Shown: positions 1 to 10,450 of the stretch, piece by piece | Layout: the number at the start of each line of letters is the position of its first letter | Position numbering within the stretch: the stretch's first letter is position 1 | DNA from: Antennarius striatus | Taxonomy: Eukaryota; Chordata; Actinopteri; Lophiiformes; Antennariidae | Direction: 5' to 3' | Assembly (NCBI RefSeq): GCF_040054535.1 | Contig: NC_090778.1 | Coordinates: 6,227,001-6,291,000, forward strand | Length of the DNA: 64,000 bases | Position numbers and translations under genes: made by a program | Notes under the pieces: model-generated | Told to the model about the DNA's origin: nothing | Seen by the model: only the letters and a program-made list of their open reading frames with translations | Database searches by the model: none

Positions 1-302
1 ACAGGCCCCTATAAACACTACACACACTAGGGGCCTGCTGGCATGCACATGATTAATAACCACACATGACTGGGGGAGGCTGAGTGATGGGTCGCGACTT
101 CGGGTGCGCCCCAATGAGCAGCTTGTGGGGGGTACGGCGCCTTGCTCAGGGGCGCCTTGGCAGTGGCTGGGAGGTGAGCTGAAGCCCCCACTGTCAGCTT
201 ACACTCCAAAGATGTCCGGCGGGAGCGGGATTCGAACCACCGATGGCTGGGCGATTTCTGGTCCTAAGACGTTTGCTCTACTGCTGAGCCACTGCCGCTC
301 CA
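1..302 (-). mobile_element. tRNA-headed SINE copy (cut by window edge)
   Basis: Read on the minus strand from about 302, the sequence has a tRNA-like head: an A-box-like stretch (TGGCTCAGCAGTAGAGC) and a B box (GGTTCGAATCC), followed by a body that runs to the window edge. The body (ACTCCAAAG region, GAGCTGACAGTGGG type) resembles the SINE at 57903-58200, so the two are probably one family. It is not a functional tRNA gene, since the cloverleaf is not closed and the unrelated body continues. The family name is not known to me. Confidence 0.7.
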
Positions 303-659
303 TAAAACAATAATAAAACAATGATATCAGACTTCACACCAAACATGTAAACAAATGTATTGGTACTGTACTATAAACCAAGCGCACCAAATATAATCAA
401 ATTTCAATGTGGTGACGAAATGACTGTGTTGGCAGATCATGGATTGCGCTGGGCGGCCGTAAGTAAATGTTAGCAGGCTAACTGGAGAAAGAAAAATACC
501 TAATCGTGAGATTGGGAAAGGAGGTAACATTAAATGAAAAAGCACCTGTCAAAAGAGCAAGTGGAAAAGAAATTTTAGATAAGTGATAGTTCTGTTAGCT
601 TGACTACATGAACAGAACTGCATTTAGTTACTTAAAGACCGTTTTTGTCAGATGCCTGA
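303..659. other. Upstream intergenic sequence, no gene seen
   Basis: AT-rich single-copy-looking DNA without a supported exon. A 22-bp stretch at 323-344 matches, with one difference, sequence at 57867-57888 next to the other SINE of this family. Confidence 0.5.
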
Positions 660-981
660 CAGGGCTTGAAATTAACTTTTTTTCTTGGTAGCACTTGTGC
701 TCCCAAATTTAGAAGTTAGTAGCACCAGCAAAGACGTTAGGAGCACCTACCCAAAAGCAAGGCAGTGAAGGAGCAATAGAGACCGCTCCGTCCACCTCCG
801 TTCCGCGCGCCTCTCTCCCTCGCCCAGGAGAGCAGCCGTAACTGCGCTCTCATTGTTTCCTGGCAGGACCGCATCAGATTTTTTTCCCTAGTCGCACTGG
901 TGCTCCCAACTATATTTAATAGTTGCACTGATAAAAATTTGGGCGCATATGCGACCAAAATGGGCGCAATTTTGAGCCCTG
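660..981. mobile_element. Non-autonomous TIR element (hAT-like MITE?)
   Basis: The two ends are inverted copies: CAGGGCTTGAAATT at 660 and AATTTTGAGCCCTG ending at 981. CCTGA lies directly outside each end (655-659 and 982-986), which may be a short target duplication. The interior has no transposase. A CAGGG terminus suggests hAT, but hAT duplications are normally 8 bp, so the superfamily is uncertain. Confidence 0.6.
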
Positions 982-1780
982 CCTGAGGAGCATTTTGGAT
1001 ACTACATCAATTGTCTCATTCCAGACGGAAACCATAGCTGGACAGACTGTTCGTGCTAAACCAGCTAGTTTCACTCAGAATTCGTTGCCGTTTTCTGTGT
1101 CGTTCCTGCTGTTTGGACTTTCTGCTCAAAAACATGACAACTGTTGGAACAGTTAATATTATGTTAACTGGGAAGGCCATGTATAGCTATTTTTTCTAGC
1201 ATAGCAGATGCCTTACGCCACATTGTTCAGTGATTCCTTCTGTGATTGGTTGGGCACCGTGATTGGTTGGGCGCTTGATTGACAGGTAGTGGGTGGAGTT
1301 GGTGACAGTTTGACTGCGTGAGACTTTTCAAGTGAGTTTATTCAAATATATAGGTGGGGAGATTAGTAAAAACCATGCGTGATGTAGCCAATGTACTGTG
1401 TAAATAGGGGTTTACATCAGAAGATCTAATGTTACATTAATTCATGTGTTGAGTATAAGTTAACATAACAAGAATTAAAATAAATTAAAACTATTTCCGC
1501 TATTTTCTGTAAATAAATCAATAATTCTGAACTTGAGCTGCAGTGCTTGGGCCTGATCCTCAACTGTCGGTTAATAGTGACTCCAGCTGGTAGTTAGGGA
1601 TAAATCACGAGTAGCGCTCACTACCTTCAAACATCACGATACGATATGACCAATTAATTTATTTGATACCGAAAGAGATCATCTCGTTAACCGGTTGCTG
1701 GTCGTAACTACCATGACAACAGTAGTAAAGTCTAATGTGCGTTAATGTGGAAACTTTTTGCACGCAGTGTGAATGTTGCC
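982..1780. other. dgcr8 upstream flank
   Basis: No exon recognised. The stretch contains a 17-bp-period tandem pair, GTGATTGGTTGGGC, at 1242 and 1259. Each unit carries a reversed CCAAT box (ATTGG). Confidence 0.5.
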
Positions 1781-1910
1781 GTTTGATTGGTTGAGCGGCG
1801 GTCTCAGATGGGCGTTTTGATTGGTCCGTTGAACCATCAATCAAAAAAGCCGGTCTTTGAGGCGGGATATTAGCTGCTTTACCATTGTGGTTTTCGTCAA
1901 GATGGCGGGG
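1781..1910 (+). promoter_or_regulatory. Probable dgcr8 core promoter
   Basis: Two inverted CCAAT boxes (ATTGG at 1786-1790 and 1820-1824) lie 80-115 bp before an AAGATGGCGGGG motif at 1899-1910. That motif resembles the YY1 site often found just downstream of transcription starts of housekeeping genes. No TATA box is seen. The exact start site cannot be fixed from sequence alone. Confidence 0.5.
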
Positions 1911-1958
1911 CAGCCGTCGAGGTGGTATGACAGCGCGTCGAGCCGTAATAGCGTTTGA
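1902..1958 (+). CDS. Upstream ORF in putative dgcr8 exon 1
   Basis: An 18-codon ORF starts at the ATG inside the AAGATGGCGG motif and ends with TGA at 1956-1958. It lies in the proposed non-coding first exon, whose donor is at 2006 (TATCC then GTGAGT). If transcription starts upstream of 1902, this ORF would be met before the dgcr8 start codon and could lower translation. If it starts downstream, the ORF is irrelevant. Confidence 0.35.
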   Translation: MAGQPSRWYDSASSRNSV

Positions 1959-2347
1959 ATAGGTAGTTAGGTAGCCATTCGGAGTCTGTCGTGCCATTTC
2001 TATCCGTGAGTATTTTTGTCATGAACTGCATACATCCTAGCTGACCGTTTCTCACCCGGTTATCTATAGTCCGTTGTTGGCTGTTAGCATACTAGCACTA
2101 ATGAAACGACACCAGGGGCCCTCGGTAACTAAGTAGATGAGCTAACACGGCGCTTCTGTCTCACTTAATGTAGAATAACAGTTTACGCTATTTTAAACGG
2201 TAGCAGCGTAGTCCAGCTAAAGGACCCGTGTGCACGCTGAAATCAGTTTTCCGTAGCTACATAGCAGCAGCGGCAGAGGTAGGCTGTGGTTGCAGATGTG
2301 GTCCTTGCACAACGTTCACCGTCTCTCTCACTGGTCCTTGTTTCTAG

Positions 2348-2624
2348 GTACCAGAAGACTCCAGTGGAGGATGATCAGTGCCTAGATCCTACATTAAGCT
2401 GAATGCATTGTGATTTCCAATAATTGAGACAGTGATTCTGAAAGCTGTCTACATTAATGAAAAGAACAATGTAGTCAGCTTAGCATTTTCACCTCTGGTA
2501 CGTGGTCTATACAGGGATGTGCTTCTGCATGCATTCAGGGTTTAGATAAGAAAAGAGTCTTTCAACATCTTAGTTTTGAATATATTATCAGGCTGTATAA
2601 GTTGTAGTACGTTATATAGAGGAC
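2348..2624 (+). other. dgcr8: dgcr8 5'UTR part of exon 2
   Basis: A good polypyrimidine tract and acceptor (CTTGTTTCTAG, ending 2347) start this exon. Exon 1 would end at 2005 (donor GTGAGT). The UTR holds the mir-3618-like hairpin at 2431-2492. Confidence 0.55.
2431..2492 (+). ncRNA. mir3618: mir-3618-like hairpin, Microprocessor target
   Basis: The arms AAGCTGTCTACATT (2442-2455) and AATGTAGTCAGCTT (2468-2481) pair with one mismatch around a 12-nt loop. A lower stem GTGA/TCAC flanks it. The segment from 2446 matches my recall of human miR-3618 except near its end. In mammals this hairpin sits in the 5'UTR of DGCR8 exon 2 and is cut by DROSHA-DGCR8, which lowers DGCR8 mRNA. The same location here, 5' of the start codon in the same exon, supports orthology. 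Whether a mature miRNA accumulates in fish is not known from sequence. Confidence 0.8.
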
Positions 2625-5600
2625 ATGGAAGTAGATGATGTACGACCCCCTCTCCCCTTGGAGCCACCTGATTATTTGGGCCAAGATGAGGGCAGAGCAC
2701 CTCCACCACCTCCCCTGCAAACGTCCAGTGACGCAGAGGTAATGGACGTTAGCTCTGGTGGTGATGGATACACAGACACCCCAGAAGACGGGGAAGCACA
2801 GCCACCGCACCCTCTCAGCATGGGCTCAATAACTTTCTGTAGCCAACTCTCTGATGAGTCCAATCCCAATCCACCGTGCCCCAGAACGGCTCGCCATGCT
2901 CCCCCGGTCACCAAGTTTCTACCTGACCTCAGGCTGCTAAGAGATGTTAAAATCAGTGTAAGCTTCAGTGAAAGCAGCAGCAGTAGCAAAGACAGGAAGG
3001 TTTTATACACAGGTGAAGGGCAGGGAGGAGGTACAGATGATCAAAATGGTGAGTTGCATGACTTGACGAGTGAGCAGGAAGTAGCTGAGAGTAGCTCTGG
3101 AGCAGGAAATATAACAGGCAGAGCATTAGAGGAGGCGGATGTGGATCTGGAAAACAAGGTAGAGTTTGCTGTCCTGGATGAGTTGGATGACTTCTACGAG
3201 AACTTCCTGGATCATGATGGGGAACACGGTGGCTTTAAGTCTGAGGTCATAGTGCAGCAGGAGCAAGCGGATGACGAGGCCTTGCCTTACTCTTATGAGG
3301 TACGTCTGCAGTCTTGATTTTTGTGCTACACACCCGCCCTCTGTTATTCTACAACAATCCATATGAAAAACATTTTACCACTGTCCATAAACACAGATCC
3401 GTCATTTCTATTTATACTCTTATAACACTAAAGGTTAGTGACGGCAAAAAAAAACAAACAAAAAAAATCCAACTGACAACTATGTTTGAAATACAGGCTT
3501 GTTAAAAGCATCTTCTTGCAACACAAACTTGACCAGCATAATATATGCAAGCATTGGTTTTCTGTTGAACCTTTTCTAACATGAACTGTTGTCTATGCTG
3601 TTTACGGATAAATTTTATGATTCACCAGTGATGCCAGTAATTGATAATCAAAATGATTAACATCAGCAGTAAAAAGTGAAACCCCAATGACAAAAATCTG
3701 TCTCGGCAAGAAATCAAACAGATCCCAGTAAAATATTATTCCCAGTATCTATGAAAGTTTTGAGGTACTGATGACAGCTTTTTAATTATGCTGTTACTTT
3801 GTATGTCTCAACTAAACCTATACTTGTTTCATAGCTAGTCTATAGTTACTTTGGAGAATCAGATTATTCTGTGTTCAGTGGCTCGTAATCTGTCATCAGT
3901 CAAAATGTTGTCAGAAAAAGGTGAGGACCCCAGTGGGATACATACAAACCCGATGCCGTATCATCGCAAAAGTTTTGCGATTTTAATTTGTTGTATCTGT
4001 ATTTGGTTTTTTAAAAAAGGCTAACGTGACTAGTAAGTACTCGTGTATCTATGCAAATATAATGCAGCTGAATGGTGAGTTATCTGTGGGGTGGTCTGGC
4101 CTTCAAAGCATTGGGGTGCTTTGACACTTTTAAATGAGGGAGTATTGTTTGCAAAAGAATGTGTACATATAAAAGCCAAACTAAAACAACAATAATAAAG
4201 ATGTCTGTCATGATGTTCTTTTGCTGTTTGGCTACAGACTAGGCTGTATGTTTACAATTCAACTGGTGGATGCTGGCAGACAGCTTCAATATGAAATTAG
4301 GCAAAAATTCACGGAGGAGATGTCTTATATTGAAATGTTTTTTGTTTTTTCATTTATTTGTGAAATGATAAGTGAGGTGCTGGAAGAGGTTAGTACACAT
4401 TTAATTTATCCCATCAAAATGCTGGGTTTCCTTGTCATGAAAAAATTAGCAAAGTAACAAAAATCTTTTAATTGTATCATTTAATTTGTAGTTGGAATTG
4501 ATATAGATGCATACTTTATTTTAATTCAAATTATTTAACTTTCCCCAAATTGGAACAGATAATTACATCCCTCTTCAAAGTGGTGATGTTTTGTAATTGT
4601 CAGTGTTTGTCTGTTCGTATGTCCACCAAATATCTTCGCAACCGTTGCAGATAGAAAGATGAAACAAAAAGCATATTACTTGGGCGGCAAAGGGGATGAA
4701 AACAAGATGACCTTGACTTTGAGAAAACAAAGTCAAGGTCAAATTTCAACTTTTGTACACTCAGGAACCAGATAAGACAGAAAGAAGAGGGAGAAGGCCT
4801 GTTTGAGTAAGACCATAGATCAAAGCTAGTGCTTTGATCAATGACAGTAGGTCAGAGCACTAGCTTTGGTCTTTGACCTATGCAAGTAGGTCAGGGGTGT
4901 CATGGGATGTTGCAGTCTTTGACTGCATTGGTTCTTGTTTTTCATTTGTTTTCGACCACTGTGGGGCTTTGATATTTTTTCTCTAATAGCATTACTCTTG
5001 TCTAGCCAAGCCTTCAAAACATTTTTAATAGTGACCCATCACTCTGTGCCAGTCTTAACCAATGACTCTTACAGGAGGAGTTTGACAATGATGTCGATGC
5101 TCTGCTGGAGGAGGGCATGCCGGTCCCAAAAAAGATGCGCTCATCAGAGGACAAATATGGCGTGGACAGCGATCATCAGTCAGATGGTGAAGACGGCATT
5201 CAGCCAATGATGACCAAAATTAAGACTGTCCTGAAGAGTGAGTGGTGGATCTGAATATTCAGGTTTTGGTATCCAAGTTCTTAAAAATGGATGTGATTTT
5301 GGTATGAAGGACACAGAATGATTTCATGTCTTAAAACGTGCCACATACATTTTAAATGAGTGTGTTTTAGAGAAGTGGTTGAGTGAATTACTAGTAATAG
5401 TTGCTAGAGTGGTAGAGCCACACAAAAGAGAACTGATAAAACATTTTTCTGTATGTACAGGTGCTCATAATGAGGAGTAATGCTTTTATCAATAGATTTA
5501 ACTCAACAAAGTATTATTGTACTGACTGGTGGCTGCATTTATGTTTTTATTTTCCCATCTTCCAGGTCGGGGCCGTCCTCCCACTGAGCCTCTACCTGAC

Positions 5601-7456
5601 GGATGGATCATGACATTCCATAACTCAGGCATTCCGGTCTACCTGCACAGAGAGACCAGGGTAGTCACCTGGTCCCGACCCTATTTCCTCGGCACCGGCA
5701 GTATTAGGGTAAAGTGTAACACAAGTGTCCACTTCAATTTGCAGTGCTTCTGATGTTTGCATTTGTTGAGCATACATCTAAGTCAGTTGTTTATTTTAAA
5801 AAAAAGTGTTCAGACATGAGCTCCCACCACTGGTTCTAGTGGGTTATTGTTGTTTTTCTTTTGTCGAAATTGGTCCAGCTGTGAAAGCCCATTTCAGAAA
5901 TAACACTTTTCTGAACAGTAATGAACTTGTTGAAGTGTTTAAACACCATAGTCTTGTTGAAAGGCTAGGGTTTCCAGTTCAGCTTCTTCTGAAGGATTGT
6001 TGATTCTGAATGTTGGCATTAAAGTGACATAGGCTGTATTCATTGTATATTCTTAGTGTGTTTTTTTTAGTCTACTTGAGTTTTTCAGTGTGAAAATTTT
6101 CAGTCCTGTAAAGATTGGTTGTCTTCTCAATAGCATACATTCAAAACAAAGGCTGCATGAGTGGGTAGGGGTGCAGTAAAGATTATTTCCTAATGGAGAA
6201 CAACTTTATTACATTCCGCTTCAAAGCAGTGATGTATTGTAATTGTCAGTGTTCGTGTTTGTCTGTTAGGCCGTCCGTCCGTCCGTTAGTCCACCAAATA
6301 TCTTTGCAACCGTTGCGGATAGAAAGATGAAACAAAAAGCACATTACTCGGGCAGCAAAGGGGATGAAAATGAGATGATGACCTTGAGAAACCTAAGTCA
6401 AGGTCAAATTTTAACTTTTGTACACTCAGGAACTGGAAAATATAGAAAGACGAGGGAGGCCAGTGTAAGACCCGAGATCAAAGCTAGTGTTTTGATCTAC
6501 CTATGCACTAGCTTTGATCTATGGTCAAAGACCCACTCTGGAAGTAGGTCAGGGTAAGTCACGGGATGTTGCAGTCTCTGACTTTCTTGGGGGTTTTTTT
6601 GTTTTAGTTTTCTTTTACATCTTGATTCTCTTGTTTCGTACAGAAACATGACCCACCTACCAGTAGCATCCCTTGCCTACATTACAAAAAAATGAAGGAA
6701 CAAGAGGAGAAAGAGCTTAACGGGGAGATGACGGTTAATGCAGAGGAGTTTCCAGTCAAGGCTAGCCAGGAGGCCATTGATGTAGATGGAGCAGCCAAAT
6801 CCGGGGCCACAGCTGACGAGCAGGATGACATCCCTCCCTCCAGTCAGACGGGTGCGAAGGGAAGGGAGTCCCAGTGCTTTGACACGGCTCAAGGAGCCTT
6901 GGGACAAGTCAAGGCCAAGGTGGAGGTCTGCAAAGACGAGTCCATAGGTAAGTCCATAAACCAAGACAGAGGTTAGAAATGTCATCACTGGTTTTTGCTG
7001 TTTTAACTGATGTGATTTCATAAACCCTCCATGCAGAACTTGAAGAGTTCCGCATGTACCTCGAGAAATGCTTCGACTTTGAACAAGTCACCGTAAAGAA
7101 GTTTCGTACCTGGGCTGAGCGGAGGCAGTTCAACAGAGACATGAAGAGGAAGCAGGCAGAGTCCGAAAGACCCATCCTCCCTGCCAACCAGAAACTCATC
7201 ACACTCTCGGTTCAGGACGCACCCACGAAAAAAGGCATGGATTGAAACTTCATGATCAGTATCCCATAAACTCCATAAACCGCTGAACTCCACAATACAT
7301 CCATTAAACCTTTAAAAACCAGTTTGTCAATCATATGAATATGACCAGTGTAGTTCTGCTTCCTTCAGAGAGTGTGTGAACTCACTTGTAGGGTTGTTAT
7401 ATTTTCAAATGTGAGTTTTATATCTAGTAGAAAGAATGAAATGACAATTAAACTGC

Positions 7457-7516
<60 letters not shown>

Positions 7517-10450
7517 GGATAGACTTTTTCAACATTTATACCATAAACCCAGTTCTAAATGTTTATTTATAAATGTTTCTATTTTGACAGAATTTGTCAT
7601 CAACCCTAATGGGAAGTCAGAAGTTTGCATCTTGCATGAATATATGCAGCGTGTCCTAAAGGTTCGACCTGTTTACAACTTTTTTGAATGTGGTAAGTGT
7701 CTCGAGGATTCTGAAGTCACTGTTGTGTCTGCTGCTGGAGTTGCTCACTAAACTGATGTTTATTTCCAAAAGCTTTAGGCTTGTTTATCTTAACAGGACG
7801 TGTGTGTATCACATCAAACTTTGTCCACAGAGAACCCAAGTGAACCCTTTGGTGCGTCAGTCATTATAGATGGAGTCACTTACGGCACAGGAACCGCAAG
7901 CAGTAAAAAACTTGCCAAGAATAAAGCTGGTAAATTCTTGTTATTTACAGTACTTATCGTTTTTAATTGGCATTTGTCTCAACTGATACCACTGGTCATG
8001 TGGAAGAATATTGACGTCCTCATAACTTCAAATATTTTGTAAAGGTTATTATTTTGTGTTGGAGAGATTAAATTGGTTCTTATGAAGAACTAAAGTGGCC
8101 AAGATGTATACTAATTAAACTATTTCATTATTTAATTTTTAGCTCGAGCCACACTGGAAATCCTCATCCCTGACTTTGTGAAGCAGACCTCGGAGGAGAA
8201 GCCTGTTGAGGGAGATGAACTGGAGGTCATTAGTTTTTTTTCTGTGTCACATTTCATTGTGTTCTCACGTCCAGTCATGTTTATTAAAGTGACTCAGAGT
8301 AAACTCAAGTTTTAGTGTGCGTTCCTAAATTAGAATTCAGATGTTAAGTGTTTGCTGAAGGTAGATGTCTGACTTTAAATTTGGTGCCTGTTCAGTGTAG
8401 AGGCAGCGTATTGACGGTGATGTTACATGTGTTTTGTCCCACAGTATTTTAATCATATCAGTATAGAAGACTCGAGGGTGTATGAGCTGACTAACAAAGC
8501 AGGACTACTTTCGCCATATCAGATTCTTCATGAGTGCCTTAAAAGGTAAGACAGATTGTATAATAACCCCAATAAGAGGAATATGTTGTTCCCACAGCTC
8601 CATGAGCCACCGTGATCTCTGAGCGTTTGTGAATCTGAGGGAAAAGAAAAACAAATAAGAAGATGACATTCAAGAAAATAGATTTTGTACAAGAACCGAA
8701 AAGTTCTTTTTTATATTCACTGTGATCATGTCATCTTTTACATGATTGTATGAAAACAAATTGAACTTAATTCAAACTTTGCAAGATCAAAGAATCACTT
8801 TATTTATCTGAATAAACCTCTCATTTCGCATCTCTATTTGTTTGTTAATAGTATCATCTAGATGAACTTCACATGAACATGGGATTAAATTAGCTTTTAG
8901 CTCCATCCACTGTCAACAAGGTTTTTGAGGCGGATTACCACACCACCTAATTCATTGCATTGAATGCATTCATTGCTCTTAGAATAGAGCTACGTGTTAC
9001 TTGTCATGTTTAATGCTGCAGCTGTTCTTTTGCTCAGGGCACCTCAGGTCAGGTTGAATACATTCATACAATCTGCTTCATTCTCCCCACAGAAACCATG
9101 GAATGGGAGACACCAGCATTAAGTTTGAGGTGATCCCAGGGAAAAACCAGAAAAGCGAATATGTGATGACATGTGGGAAGCACACTGTGCGTGGTTGGTG
9201 TAAGTAGACCGTGATTCTCATCTACACACGGTGTGACTGAACAAGTCAGCGTGTGAAGTTGGTTTACTCAGTTATTACAGTGCTGTAAATTAGAATTCAA
9301 TGGGTCTTTCACTTCGTGGAGCCAACTAATCATTCCACACACACAAAGTTTTCAGTATTTTGTTTGGTGTTTTTGCCACCAGGCAAGAACAAGAGGGTTG
9401 GCAAACAGCTAGCATCTCAGAAGATCCTACAGATGCTTCATCCACATGTAAAGAACTGGGGCTCACTGCTGCGTATGTACGGCAGGGAGAGCAATAAGAT
9501 GGTCAAGAAGGTAAGACCTCTGGCACTTCTGTGGTCATGGGAATGTTGGATTTATTGTGTGTTAATATTTTTCATTTTACAAATATTGGAGTGTAGCTTG
9601 CATCTTTACAGGTATGAGTCAGCAGTTATCTTTTCGAGGTCATGTATTGTCTTTTTTAACATGATTTCCTCCCACATCAGAGCTCCAGGGAAACGTACAT
9701 GGCGACATCCTGGAAGCAAAATTATTTCTGACTCACGCCAGCAGGTCTCCATGACTTTTAAAATAGCTGATCTTTTCCAGGAAAACTCTGATAAGAGTGT
9801 GATTGAGCTTCAGCAGTTTGCCAAGAAGAACAAGCCCAACCTTCATATCTTGAACAAATTGCAGGAAGAAATGAGGAAACTAGCCGCCCAGAGGGTGAGA
9901 GTTCAAACAAATCTTGCATTTTAACATCTTTCAACATCGTGACATTAAAATGTTGGTGTCTCCTTAAGCGCACACAGCTTACAATTACATCCCTGCAGTA
10001 TAAGCCTGTTTTCTTTGACTTTCATATAAAATTAAAGGCTGGTTCACTGATATATGTTCAAACATCTTTTCTCACATAGAACCAAAAAACAGTATTTGTT
10101 GTTCATCAGTAGTTCTGTCACGAGGGAGCTCATTGAAAGGAAGATGAGAGGGTGGTTTCAGTCCAAACAAAGCCTGGAATTTCAAACAGGAAATCTGCAG
10201 GGTCTCAATTAGTCAGGAAAGAATGCATTACTCTGCAGCAAAATTTGAGGCTTAGACAGATGCATTTTTACTCGCAGACTAAAGTATCAGAATAGATTTG
10301 GGTTTCTAATGTTGTTTCTAGAATGTACGTTTCACCTTTGGTTACTTAATTATATTTCTGCAACAGGAAGAAACCAGGAAAAAACCCAAGATGACCATAA
10401 TGGAGTCTGCCCAGCCAGGGAGTGAACCCCTCTGCACTGTTGACGTTTAA
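2625..10450 (+). CDS. dgcr8: DGCR8 Microprocessor subunit, 13 coding exons
   Basis: RNA-binding partner of DROSHA in the nuclear Microprocessor, which cuts primary microRNAs. Coding exons: 2625-3299, 5075-5237, 5566-5708, 6644-6947, 7037-7234, 7591-7692, 7831-7929, 8143-8225, 8445-8545, 9093-9199, 9383-9510, 9781-9894, 10367-10450. They join in frame to 766 residues (human 773). Visible parts: acidic N-terminus; WW domain about 284-327 ([13 protein letters not shown]); heme-binding dimerisation region with the Ile-Pro-Cys motif ([10 protein letters not shown], Cys about 338); dsRBD1 about 497-565 ([14 protein letters not shown]); dsRBD2 about 605-675 ([15 protein letters not shown]); C-terminal tail ending CTVDV, which contacts DROSHA. 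The start ATG opens the conserved N-terminus. All introns are GT-AG except 7235-7590, which begins GC. The first coding exon carries the mir-1306-like hairpin, so the mRNA is probably self-regulated. Assignment is very sure; exon edges rest on frame and homology by eye. Confidence 0.95.
2700..2768 (+). ncRNA. mir1306: mir-1306-like hairpin inside dgcr8 coding exon
   Basis: The arms AACGTCCA (2720-2727) and TGGACGTT (2743-2750) pair perfectly. After an internal bulge, CACCACC (about 2704-2710) pairs with GGTGGTG (2757-2763). The 5' arm from 2706 equals my recall of human miR-1306-5p, and the 3' arm from 2746 is nearly miR-1306-3p. In mammals this is the second DROSHA-cut hairpin in the DGCR8 mRNA. 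Because it overlaps codons for a proline-rich, acidic segment, RNA structure and protein constrain the same bases. Confidence 0.8.
3300..5074 (+). other. dgcr8 intron with a dispersed repeat
   Basis: GT at 3300 and AG at 5073-5074. Only the dispersed repeat at about 4555-4945 is recognised inside this 1.8-kb intron; the rest is AT-rich unique-looking DNA. Confidence 0.8.
4555..4945 (+). repeat. Dispersed ~390-bp repeat, copy 1
   Basis: Begins near AATTACATCCC, passes through CGCAACCGTTGCAGATAGAA, AAGGTCAAATTTCAAC and paired hairpin arms AAAGCTAGTGCT/AGCACTAGCTTT, and ends near GGGATGTTGCAGTC plus CATTGGTTCTT. Other copies: 6205-6580 (+), 45285-45860 (-, interrupted), 56155-57475 (-, interrupted), 59261-60250 (+, interrupted). 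No coding capacity. I cannot name the family. Confidence 0.8.
6205..6580 (+). repeat. Dispersed ~390-bp repeat, copy 2 (dgcr8 intron)
   Basis: Same order of blocks as the copy at 4555-4945: ACATTCCGCTTCAAAGC start, CAACCGTTGCGGATAGAA, the hairpin CACTAGCTTTGATC, then GGGATGTTGCAGTCTCTGAC. It sits in the intron 5709-6643. Two copies in one gene in the same orientation could recombine or misalign in assembly. Confidence 0.8.
7235..7590 (+). other. dgcr8: GC-AG intron of dgcr8 with TA/T tracts
   Basis: Frame continuity (residues TKK then E then FVINP) requires the exon to end after G at 7234. The intron therefore starts GCATGG, not GT, and ends ATTTTGACAG at 7590. It also contains (TA)n at 7463-7502 and a run of 16 T at 7502-7517. 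Confidence 0.75.

Noticed and set aside
9316-9924. 202-codon open frame across two dgcr8 exons
   Set aside because: It runs through the intron 9511-9780, which happens to be open. Homology and splice sites show two separate exons.
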